Source: Adiantum capillus-veneris
Taxonomy: Eukaryota; Streptophyta; Polypodiopsida; Polypodiales; Pteridaceae
NCBI GenBank assembly: GCA_014529385.2
Contig: CM043957.1
Span: 85,565,881-85,629,880, forward strand
DNA length: 64,000 nt
Direction: 5' to 3'
The notes under the pieces are model-generated. The model saw only the letters and a list, made by a program, of their open reading frames with translations, searched no databases and was not told the origin of the DNA. The translations under genes and the position numbers were made by a program. The number at the start of each line of letters is the position of its first letter. The first letter of the stretch is position 1. Positions 1-8,949 of this stretch are shown here, piece after piece.

Positions 1-70
1 ATGGCCGTATAATACGATGACACGTCACTGAAATCGGCCTCCCGTATTATTTCTCTGCACTTTGATCGAA

Positions 71-121
71 GTTTTCTTCGATCGAAGAAAACATTGACCA
101 AAAGATTCCTAGTATATAAAA
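71..121 (+). promoter_or_regulatory. Palindrome plus TATA box, likely Gypsy E promoter
   Basis: A perfect 22-bp palindrome centred on TTCGATCGAA lies at 71-92, and a TATA-like TATATAAAA follows at 113-121. A CT-rich run follows at about 183-202. The arrangement resembles the U3/R part of an LTR and sits upstream of the degenerate Gypsy gag-protease at 770-2033. No matching second LTR is present, so its link to element E is inferred. Confidence 0.35.
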
Positions 122-769
122 CACTATTGCGTGCTCTCCCAACACCATTGACACAAACAAATACTATTTTATTTTGAAAGAGCGATCCTTTCTCTCTCTT
201 TCAATTAGAAATTAAAAAAAATAAAAAATAAAAATAGAGATTTAGATTAATTCTAAATATTATATTTATATTTTGTTTATTATAAATTGTAGTAGAGTTT
301 ATTTTTTGTTTTTTATTTTAGATTGAATATTTTTTTAAATAAAATTAGAACTTTGCTCTTTTTGTGCTCGAGTTTTCTCACACTTAAAGAGGAGAAGATT
401 AGTTGTCTATCAATGCGTTGGAGTATATACTCACACTTGAAGATGAATATTTATCATAAATAGACATTATTTGCCTTTAAACGCATTTATTTGCATTGGC
501 GATAATCATTTGTTTTACATTTATTTTGAATGTTATTGCAAAAGGAAAGCTAATAGTTTTAATGTAAAAATTATAGGCATAGAGTTTTTGCTTGGAAGAC
601 TAGAAACTTTACTCGAGTATGCACTTACATGGGATATAAATTAATGTTCATGGTTTTTATTTAATCAAATTTACACTATAGGATTACATGTTCGAGAATA
701 CGTCTTATTTGCTATTATTCAGGAATACAGTGTATAATATCGTATAATACATATAATTTTTATTATATG
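122..769 (+). other. AT-rich leader without recognisable gene
   Basis: The stretch is very AT-rich (many A/T runs around 200-350 and 720-770) and has no open frame of note. It lies between the putative E promoter and the gag remnant, so it is probably LTR or leader of element E. No primer-binding site or LTR end could be placed in it. Confidence 0.3.
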
Positions 770-2033
770 GCTGTATAAATGCAACACAGGTGAAGAGGGT
801 CACTATGCTCTTGATTGTCTTGAACCATCAACAGAGAGAGGAGGGATGTATCCTCCTTATATGAATGTAGTCAAGTAAAAGAAGAGGAAAATCATTAAGA
901 GTGGCCACTAGAAGCACTACCACATCAACAACAACATCAACCGTTGCTTGCAAATGGAGAAGGTAGGTCTATTAACATCATTACCCTTGAGCATCAAGAT
1001 GTGGATGTCTTGGCTGATGAGAGAGCGAGGCATGTAAGGAGAAAGAAACAAAATAAGAGAGGAAATCAAGAGCGAGAAAGGGGAAGGCTAAAGTAGAAGA
1101 GAAACCAGAGAGTAGTAAGAGATGGCAACAAAGCAAAACAGGTCCAAAGGACTACCCTCTTCATCAAGGTGTTGAAGACTGTGCTATTGTCGCGATGACA
1201 TACAAAATCAAAAGGTTAATATATCTTTTGGTCAAATGGTGGCTTTGACCGCTGGTAGATTGAGGAGACAATGGACAAAATGTGTGAGTACATGACTTCT
1301 TTCCAAGAGAAAAAAGCATCAAAGTATGGTATCATCTTTGAGGGTTGGTCACCTTGTAGAGATGGTGCCATTAATTGAAGTTATGTTGGGAAAGAATATA
1401 GAAGTGCAAGCATATGTGGATGGTGGTTCCCGAGTGTGTGTTATGACCGATATTATCATGAAGGAAGCAGGTATCAAGATGTTAGTGAACGGTTCAATTT
1501 GTATGAGAATAGCCAATCACAAAAAAGAAAGGCGTGTTGGGATAACTGAACATGTCAAGATAAAAGTTTTGGGGATTGAGTGCTTGGTCGATTGCTATGT
1601 GATGCAAGTGGGTGAAAAAGATTACCCTATCATTTTAGGGAGGCCATGGCTTATAATCCTTGGTGCTAAGTAGGATTGGGGCACGGGTTTTATCGCCATC
1701 CCTAACCAAGAGAAAGAAAGGACAAGAGTCCACAATATGAAGATACACAAGAGCCATACACAACCTCTAGTAAACATGTAAGATACAGACTCGATAGGAA
1801 GTGTCTTATATGAAAGTGATGCTTCATCTATGTCATTAGAAGAGAGTGTAGATGAGGGCTTGATGCAATGTGTCTTGATCTATTTGGAATAAGTGTTAAA
1901 AAATGAAGCATCCATGCATAATGTGGAGGTCAAGGAAGATTTAGAGAATCCAAAAGAAAACATTGAGCCCACCAAAGTGAATGTAAGAAGCATGTTGGGA
2001 GAAGAATTGTGACAGAACAAGAGAAGAAAGAGT
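770..2033 (+). pseudogene. Gypsy E gag end and aspartic protease remnant
   Basis: This is a decayed Ty3/Gypsy gag-protease segment. At 780-819 there is a zinc-knuckle remnant reading CNTGEEGHYALDC, with one Cys of the CCHC set lost, followed by frameshifted basic gag tail. The longest open part (1326-1673, 115 codons) is a retropepsin domain: the active-site triad is D-G-G at residues 32-34 of that frame, inside VDGGS, and the closing motif ILGRPW lies near residues 103-108. A broken linker follows, rich in Glu and Lys. Frame is interrupted at several points, including 1671. The reading would continue into the RT at 7397 once the inverted-repeat element (2034-7396) is removed, since the linker ends with a typical E/K-rich pre-RT segment and the distal part opens with YEDIFVKFP. 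Protease identity is clear; lineage is not. Confidence 0.7.
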
Positions 2034-2470
2034 CATTAGGAAAAATATGGACTCTCCATGGGCCTTGTAAGAATCCCTAATTTTAAGGAAGTATGTTGTG
2101 ATTAAGGGAGACAAAGGAAATGATGGGGGCTATTTAGGTAGGTCATTTTCTAGCCTTCAAGCCTAGAAAAGGTGGGGTAAGTAGTGACTAGGAAGCTACC
2201 TTCTCTCTCTAGCTTTTCAGCATCTCCTAGAGAAAAGGGGGTGTCATAAAGAGGGAGAGGGACCCTTGTACAAAAAGAGAACCCCATCTTTCATTTTTTT
2301 CTAAAAACTCGGCCAAAAATAAACCCTAAAAATTTAAAATTTATTGAAATTTTCAAAAGTAGTCATTTCCCCCCAAAAAGTGACCCCAAACCTATTCTAA
2401 TATCAAACAATCATTTTTTGCCTCCAAAATCCCTTTCTCTCTCTCCATGTCTCCTCTTTGTCTCTCTCAC
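2034..2470 (+). repeat. Left terminal inverted repeat
   Basis: The outer 24 bases match the right end exactly in inverted orientation. After a divergent stretch, similarity resumes at GTGTCATAAAG (about 2243) and runs through the GGGACCCTTG block and an A-rich part. The arm then fades into CT-rich sequence. Confidence 0.6.
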
Positions 2471-2515
2471 TCCCCTTCCTCAAAGTAGCCATGCCCACCA
2501 TAGCTAGGACCTGCT

Positions 2516-2695
2516 GCATCTCCGTATTCATCTAAATGCTAAATCCTCCTTCTCACTCTGACAGAATTTTGCATCTCCCTTTCCATCTACCTACTAAACC
2601 CTCCCTCTCATTCTCACACACTCTTGGATCTGCCTCTTCATCTACCTACTAAACACTTCCTCTCACTGTCACATTCCTCTCTCCTCTCTTCTTTC
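2516..2695 (+). repeat. Three degenerate ~57-bp tandem units
   Basis: Three successive units share the core CATCTACCTACTAAAC followed by CCTCCCTCTCATTCTCAC-like text. They differ from one another at many positions. The CT-rich composition makes spurious open frames at 2624-2899, which I do not regard as genes. Confidence 0.5.
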
Positions 2696-2899
2696 TATCC
2701 TTGTACCCTCTTCCATTGTTCATTGTCCTCCCTCAAAAATACCAAGTCTACCGTAAGCCAATATCTACAGCAACTACCTCTTCATCTACCTCCTCAATCT
2801 TCCATTTCAATGTCAATGTCCCCTCCCCTGACCCTAACCCTTCCCTCCCACTCAACTTCCCCTATCAACCAAGCCCACCTTGATTACAAGCTAATGTAG

Positions 2900-3758
2900 T
2901 TGTCTGCACATCCACCTTTGCCTCTATTGCATCCCACAACACTAATACCCAACTTCTACAAGCTATGGAAAAGACTCTAGCATACCCAACTTCTTGCAAG
3001 CTATGGAATGGAATATTTATTTTTCATGTAAGGTGGAGTCACATCACAAACTTTCTAGTTGGAAGGACACAGAAGGGTGCCCCTGGACCAGAGGTGGAAA
3101 CTCCATAGCCATGAGACAGAGATGGATCCCAAGCATAGGAAGGTCAAGTATGTCAAGCAATGGCGATGTTACTTTACACAAGGGCAATGGTTTCAAACTT
3201 GAGTGTATTTGAGGCAACATTTGAAGAATTTAGATCTGTACTCTATACATGCTGATCATGTATCCATAATGCCCAAAGCTATCGACATAGCTTTTACTTT
3301 GTAATCTCATAAAATCATGTTTGAGGTGGTCTGCAATGGACATGGTTTTGTAACAACAAGCGCTATGGCTTTAATATATGAAATCTTTGATCTTGCAAAT
3401 TAGTTTCCATGTAGCAATGTCTTTGAAGATTTGATTCTTACTGAGGGGTTTTATGCTTATACAAGTGTGTCACATGAATACGGTAAATTATTGGTGAATA
3501 CTAGGGGTTCATAACTAATATAGAAAGTGTTGAACCAATGTTGAGAATTATGCTAGTGGGGAGGATTACCCATCACTCATAAGCCTGCATCAAGATGGGC
3601 CATGTAATTGCATCATGGTAGCATTTTTGAGGCTGCAAAACTATATCAACCAATGCTTCAAAGGTAGGGGCTAGTTGGTTAGTTTAGGAGAGGAGGCAAG
3701 GGTGCCTATTCATGCATTGGATGGAAAAGAGGCATGGGATGGGTTTAGAAAACCTTTA

Positions 3759-3760
<2 letters not shown>
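2900..3760. other. No gene recognised
   Basis: Short frames only, with no recognisable domain. There is a local repeat of CTATGGAA- and CAACTTCT-like text near 2950-3005. I see nothing else to annotate. Confidence 0.3.
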
Positions 3761-3761
<1 letters not shown>

Positions 3762-3795
<34 letters not shown>

Positions 3796-3803
3796 CCCCC
3801 CCC
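3762..3803. repeat. (TC)n followed by poly-C
   Basis: A TC dinucleotide run of about 31 bp passes directly into a run of about 12 C. Confidence 0.9.
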
Positions 3804-4172
3804 ATATCTCTTTGCTTTGAGCTAGCTAGCCATGTATGATCAATTATTTTTTGCATAAACTTATAGAGTAGTGTTTTGTATTGATAGAATATTGACTCCT
3901 TTATGGGTAGCTTCTTTAAGAATCAATTATCTCTCTCTATATCTCTCCTTTTTGTGCATGTTATGGATATTTTCTTCAACTCTCTTTCGCTAGTAGGCCT
4001 TTGTGAGACTAAAAAGTGTCTTATACAACCAAGAAAAACACCCCCTTTTTCTTTAGAGACGAGAACTAGAGCATACACTCTATGGGGCACTATCCTGAAA
4101 ATCAAAGGGGACCTTGCAACGCGCCATGGTATGAGATAGCTATTATTGCATGGTTGAGTGAAGTTTGAACAT

Positions 4173-4470
4173 CCTGTAGGACCATGTCAACCATGCCAAA
4201 GCAAGCTGGCACAGATAGAAGGCAAGGCAAGGGATGCATAGGCCTTGGGAGGCCCAAAAAAAGCCTGCCACAAGGGAGCGCATTTGGGCCTTCCATAGGT
4301 CTATGGAAGGCCCAAATGCGCTCCCTTGTGGCCGTAGACCTATGGAAGGCCCAAATGCGCTCCCTTGTGGCAGGCCTTTTTTGGGCCTCCCAAGGCCTAT
4401 GCACCCCCTGCCTTGCCTCCTACTCTTTGTGCTTGCTTAGTTTTGAGCATGGTGGCCTTGGTCCTATAGG
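4173..4470. repeat. Long near-perfect hairpin with a repeated loop
   Basis: Arms 4221-4303 and 4337-4419 are 83 nt each and reverse-complementary apart from about three positions (around 4235, 4267 and the matching right-arm bases). Weaker pairing extends outward to about 4173 and 4470. The 33-nt loop is itself a second copy of part of the right arm: a 32-bp direct repeat lies at 4302-4333 and 4341-4372. The left arm can therefore pair with either copy. Open frames here (for example 4184-4681) are products of the palindrome and are not supported as genes. It may be a nested small inverted-repeat transposon or a double-stranded RNA source. Confidence 0.8.
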
Positions 4471-4756
4471 ACAACCCCATGAACATCCATCCAAAGAAGC
4501 ATTTGACAAAACTATAGCTCATATGATATATCTAGAAAAAGAAAACTCATCCTCTACTACAAATGGATATAGATGGCTCACCATGTGCATGATGCATTCT
4601 CTGCTATACAGATGGCTCAAAGTATACATGATGCATACTCAATTAGCAAGCAATCCAAGGAGTAACTTGTCTTGGGTTTGATCCATGTATCATGTCATTT
4701 ATCCATCATAAGAGTGTATCCTCAATAAAGGGGAAATGCCCTTGAGTTCCAAAAGG

Positions 4757-4975
4757 GTCTCTCTCTCTCTCTCTCTATCCCTAGTTATCTATCTATTTAT
4801 CTATCTTTGCGTTTTTTATCTACATGTGTATCTATCTATCTATTTATGTATCTATCTATCAAATTATCTATCCATCCATCCATCCATCTATCTATCTATC
4901 TATTAATGCATTTATCTATATCTATTTGTCTGTTTGTCTGTTTATCCTCCATCTATCTATGTACAATATATATAT
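4757..4975. repeat. CT run and (TCTA)n microsatellite
   Basis: A short (TC)n run at 4757-4777 is followed by an imperfect (TATC)n/(TCCA)n/(TGTC)n tetranucleotide array to about 4975. It generates spurious long open frames rich in Ile, Tyr and Ser. Confidence 0.85.
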
Positions 4976-5149
4976 GTATATCCCCTATCTCTATCTTGTT
5001 TGTTCACTCTCTTTTCTTTATTTTGATTTCATAGTCTGTGTTCCTTGGGGATTTCAAAGAACACAAGCTTATGGTCGAACTTACACAAATTCATATCAAA
5101 TACAACATAATAGCATGCCATTGCATTATTCATGGCAAAGGTAGAACGA

Positions 5150-5465
5150 AGTGTTTGCACAATGCCAAGAGGGGATTCATGTGTGTGCTTGCAAACATGA
5201 GGGAATATGATTGCTGTATCTTTCTTGGATTAGGTTTGAGTGTGTTCTTTCAAAAATTTGAAGCCTGCTAAATATATTGAGATAAACTCTAAGTGCTCAT
5301 GAACTAAATGTTTGTTCAATGCCAAAGGAGGTTCATGTCTATGCCTGCAACACAAGGAAATATTATTGCTCTATCTTGCTTAGATTAGTCTTGAGTATGG
5401 GATTCTTCTAAGAATTTAAATCTTGCCACCATTTTGAGATAAACTTTAAGTGCTCATACAACAGA
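5150..5465 (+). repeat. Diverged ~157-bp tandem duplication
   Basis: Two head-to-tail copies (about 5150-5307 and 5308-5465) share blocks such as CAATGCCAA, GATTGCTG/ATTGCTCT, and TTGAGATAAACT followed by TAAGTGCTCAT. They have diverged considerably. No coding potential is evident. Confidence 0.6.
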
Positions 5466-5711
5466 AAATGAATCAAACCTGACCTTTGAGATTAGATGGC
5501 TTACTAGATCTACATGCAGGCACATTGAAAAGGTGTAGTTGCTACCAAAAAATCAATTTACTTGATCAATTCACTTATGAGCACCAAAAATTTGGTAGGA
5601 AGCACAATACCTATACAAGATCAGATGAAACAAAAATTGATCACCATCACAACATCATATAGTTGAAGATTAACTAGAGTGGACAAAAATGTAATGAAAC
5701 AAGAGTGCTTT

Positions 5712-6555
5712 CTATTCAAGTAGTTTCATTACAAAGTTTGTAGCTTGGCTACAATAATAGCTTGGGATGTTATGTACTGGATCAAATACATTGAATGGAA
5801 TATAGACTGAGGCAATTTCTATGCTCTTAGCAAGGCTTGTCTCATCATTGATAACTCCATGGACCTCCATATCCACAAGTATACACACCAAACAAAGACT
5901 ATTTAGAATGATCTTCTGATTGGAGAAGTCGCACTTTCCACTTGACACCAAACCAAGTTGAGCCAAGGCATCCATTGCAGTAACATCCTGTAATACAACA
6001 AATATGGTGTTAGCTACTATAGTTTAAATTAATATACATTGTTGAGTTATATAGATTAGTTCTTATCTATAGCATGCACAACCATAAAGGTACCCGAGAG
6101 GCATTCAAGCGGTTGCTTTGCAAGTAAGCTGGATAAAAAAATACGTTCACAAATAGCGTTGTCAAAAAATATGAACACATGCAAATTAAAGAGGACATAC
6201 CCATAAGATGACTTAGCATTAGACTTACAATGAGGTGAAAATTGGTTTGAAGCTCTCTGCAAGTGGATCTCAGCTACACTATACACATGTTGAGTGATGT
6301 CCACCATTCCAGGTTTTGTTTTGAAAGCCATTAGTCTTCACTTCCAATGGCGTTCCAGTATGCCTCAACATTGTACTCCATGAGGACCAACACTGAACGG
6401 TTGCATGTAGACCCATGAGCCTTGCTAAATACTCGTGGGATCCATTCCACCTTCGAGCTCTTTGTGTTATGCAGTACAACCTTTTGTATCTCCAACTTGG
6501 GTTTTCTATGCGTGGTATGGGTGGACATTCTTGGGAAGAGGTCGGGTGGCCACAC
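5712..6555 (-). pseudogene. Possible captured host gene fragment with a splice acceptor
   Basis: On the minus strand, three neighbouring open pieces are unlike any retroelement protein: 6555-6331, 6331-6056 and 5975-5712. Upstream of the last piece the minus strand reads TTGTTGTATTACAG then GATGTTACTGC, which looks like a pyrimidine-rich 3' splice site, so 5712-about 5986 could be an exon. I do not recognise the protein. The location inside an inverted-repeat element would suit gene capture of the Pack-MULE kind, but that is inference. The pieces may equally be chance frames. Confidence 0.25.
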
Positions 6556-6689
6556 AGTAGAGAGAGATTGGGAAGGGGGAGGGGGGTGAGGGTTGGAGAG
6601 AAGGATAGTGAAGTCTACACAGTACAGAGAGAATGAAGGGGAGAAAGGGAGAGATAGAGAGGATGGAGAGTGAGATTTTGGCTATGGTG

Positions 6690-6960
6690 GGATAGTGATG
6701 AGCTTTGGGCTATGGTGGGCTGCATTGTGGAGAATGGAGGGGTGAGGGGAGGGAGAGCTAGAGAGGATGGAGAGTGAGCATTTGGCTATGGTGGGGTTGA
6801 CTGTAGAGAGAGTGAAGAGAGGGAAGAGGGATAGCTGAAGAGGAGGATAGTGATGAGCTTTGGGCTATGGTGGGCTGCACAACACAGAGAGAATGGAGGG
6901 GGGAGAGGAGGGAGAGCTAGAGAAGATGGAGAGTGAGCTTTTGGCTATGGTGGGGTTGAC
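6690..6960 (+). repeat. ~157-bp tandem duplication in GA-rich DNA
   Basis: The phrase GAGCTTTGGGCTATGGTGGG occurs near 6697 and again near 6854, and both copies continue into a GA-rich block and GTGAGC then TTTGGCTATGGTGGGGTTGAC. An older partial copy starts near 6650. The whole 6530-7010 stretch is strongly purine-rich. Confidence 0.7.
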
Positions 6961-7396
6961 TACAGAGAGAGAGTGAGGGGAGGGGAGGGGGCAGGGGAGA
7001 GAAGATTGTGGGAGAGATAGAGAGAGGGAATTTGAAGAGAGAAAGTGACTTTTTGATGTTTGGTTATGTTTTGGGCAATTTTGGAGGGAAAATGGTCATT
7101 TTTGAGACTTTTCAAAAATTTCAAATTTTTGGATTTTTTGACCAGCGCGATTTTTCTTTTGGGATCCCTTTTTGTCAAGGGTCCCTCTCTAGGCTTTATG
7201 ACACCTCTTCCCCCCCCTCCCCCCTAGTCCACCTCCCCTTTCTCTCTAGGAATCAAGCATTGAAGAGGGGGACAAATAGGCTGCCCCCCTATCTCTCCTT
7301 AGGCTATAGGTGATATCCCAAGAGCCCTTTCATTGGTCCTCCACTAACCCTTCCCTAATCAAAAGGGCCCTAGGAGAGTCCATATTTTTCCTAATG
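6955..7396 (-). repeat. Right terminal inverted repeat
   Basis: This is the inverted partner of 2034-2470. The terminal 24 bases match exactly. Inner blocks matching the left arm include the CTTTATGACACC text near 7180 and the AAAGGGTCCC-type block near 7165. Confidence 0.6.
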
Positions 7397-8900
7397 TATG
7401 AAGATATTTTTGTCAAGTTTCCAAAGTTATAGGCCAGTGATACACAGTTGCAAGGAGCAAAAGGGATTGAGCATAGAATTAACCTAAAAGAAGGTGCCAA
7501 GACAAATGTTCAAAAAACTTAGGATATTGGGGGTCATTCATGAGAGGGCACTTCATGAAGAAGTGACAAAGATTTTATAAGTAGATTTCATCTTTTGATG
7601 GAGGATTCTGTATGGGTCTCTCTAGTAGTTATTGTGTCCAAGAAGATTATAATATTTAGGGTATGTTTGATTTCAAACCTTTAATTGCTTCCACAAATAG
7701 GAATCATTATCCACTACCCTTCTAGGATGAAATCATCAATCAGGTTGCCGGTCATGAATGCTACTCAATCATGAATGGATTTTTTAAGCTACTTTCAAAT
7801 CTTGATACCAATTGAAGATTGATCGTAGACTACCTTTGTGACTCCTTGGGGTTGTTTTTCCTACAAGAGAATGCCTTTGGACTGGTTAGCGCATATGCTA
7901 CCTTTCAAGGGTGGATGAATAAAGTGTTCGGTCCCTACTTGGTTAGTTTATTCAAGTTTTCCTAGATGACATTGTATGTTATATCTCCAGGATCACACAT
8001 TTGGAGAAGTTGAGGCTGAATTTTGAAAGACTTCAACAAGAGGGTGGGCAACTTAACCCAAAGAAGTGTAAGTTTGCTCATGCTAAAGTTCATTTGCTAG
8101 GACAAGTGGTCTCACAAAATGAAATTTAGGCTGACCCTAAGAAAGTTAAGGCTTTATTGATTGTGGATCTGCCCAACAATACAAAGGAGTTAGCATCATT
8201 TGTGCATATATCTACCACAAATTTTTTGGATGATATGTCAATATGTGTATTCTCTCAAGAAATTGAGCCAAAGAGCTCAAGCATTTGAATGGAATGAAGA
8301 CATGCAACAAACTTTTGATAGTATCAAGGAGGTGTTGTGTACTTTACCAAACAATAAGTCCTCCAGACTTGGAATCCATTTCTATGTATCTATTAGTATG
8401 AGATCAATATCTTTTGGGCCATCCCTCTTATAATAGTAGGGTAGAAACTTCAAGCCAATATACTTTGAGAGCAAGATGAAGAATGTAAGTTAGCTCTCCT
8501 ATAAACAAATGGAACATTGGGTATTTGCATTGGTTTTTGCCTGTTGTAGGTTCAAGACGTATTTGTTGCCACAAAAGTTCTATGTGCTCACCACATTAAA
8601 CCTGTTTCCGAGTATAGTGCAACATTTGGAGACTGGCAAGTGTATCTTAAAGTGGACTATGGAGCTGTAGGAGTATGAATTTGAGTTCAAAGTTGATCAT
8701 TTTGCTAAAGCCCACCTGGTGGACATAGTGGTATACAAGGGAGGGGAGATTCCATCTTACCCAAGAGTTGACAAGGATGATCATAAAGAGGAAGTGGATA
8801 TTACACATGCATATATGATGTTGTTTGATAGTGCATACATGAAAGTTCTTCAAAAGGAAAGTGGTGGGGTGATCATTAGGAACCCAAATGTTATGTAATA
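7397..8900 (+). pseudogene. Gypsy E reverse transcriptase and RNase H remnant
   Basis: Translations in shifting frames give a Gypsy RT: the pre-RT YEDIFVKFP at the start, RT palm text AGHECYSIMNGFF near 7745, the catalytic FLDD at 7959-7970 followed by IVCYISRITHLEKL, then the thumb text LNPKKCKFAHAKVHLLGQVV. From about 8280 the connection and RNase H follow (FEWNEDMQQTFDSIKE, then YFESKMKN and FALVFACCRFKTYLLPQ). Many frameshifts and stops make it inactive. It is the distal half of the element whose protease lies at 1326-1673. The RNase H and tether end near 8900, where the sequence meets inverted fragment D; integrase is absent. Confidence 0.7.
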
Positions 8901-8949
8901 TTTTCTAGCCAAATGGTTCAAACAATTCCTCTAAAAATGGTTCTAGGAT

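Larger units (their letters stand above)
2034..7396. mobile_element. 5.4-kb element with long imperfect terminal inverted repeats
   Basis: The left end (2034 onward, CATTAGGAAAAATATGGAC) is the reverse complement of the right end (to 7396). About 24 terminal bases match exactly, with weaker matches out to about 430 bp, including the shared blocks GTGTCATAAAG and GGGACCCTTG in both arms. The element splits Gypsy E between protease and RT, which shows it inserted. No transposase ORF is visible. The interior holds simple repeats, tandem duplications, a strong hairpin and one possible gene fragment. A long-inverted-repeat (Mutator-like or foldback) non-autonomous element is the best guess. I could not find a convincing target-site duplication, which weakens the class call. 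Confidence 0.6.

Noticed and set aside
4184-4681. 165-codon frame and its antisense partners
   Set aside because: The palindrome keeps several frames open on both strands; no protein signature.
4807-5144. Overlapping frames of 75-106 codons rich in Ile, Ser and Tyr
   Set aside because: Direct translation of the (TCTA)n tetranucleotide array.
2516-7010. CRISPR-like or satellite arrays
   Set aside because: Few, degenerate units with no spacer pattern; ordinary tandem duplications and purine-rich DNA.
2034-7396. 9-bp Mutator target-site duplication
   Set aside because: Flanks on the two sides do not match at any tested offset, so the superfamily is left open.
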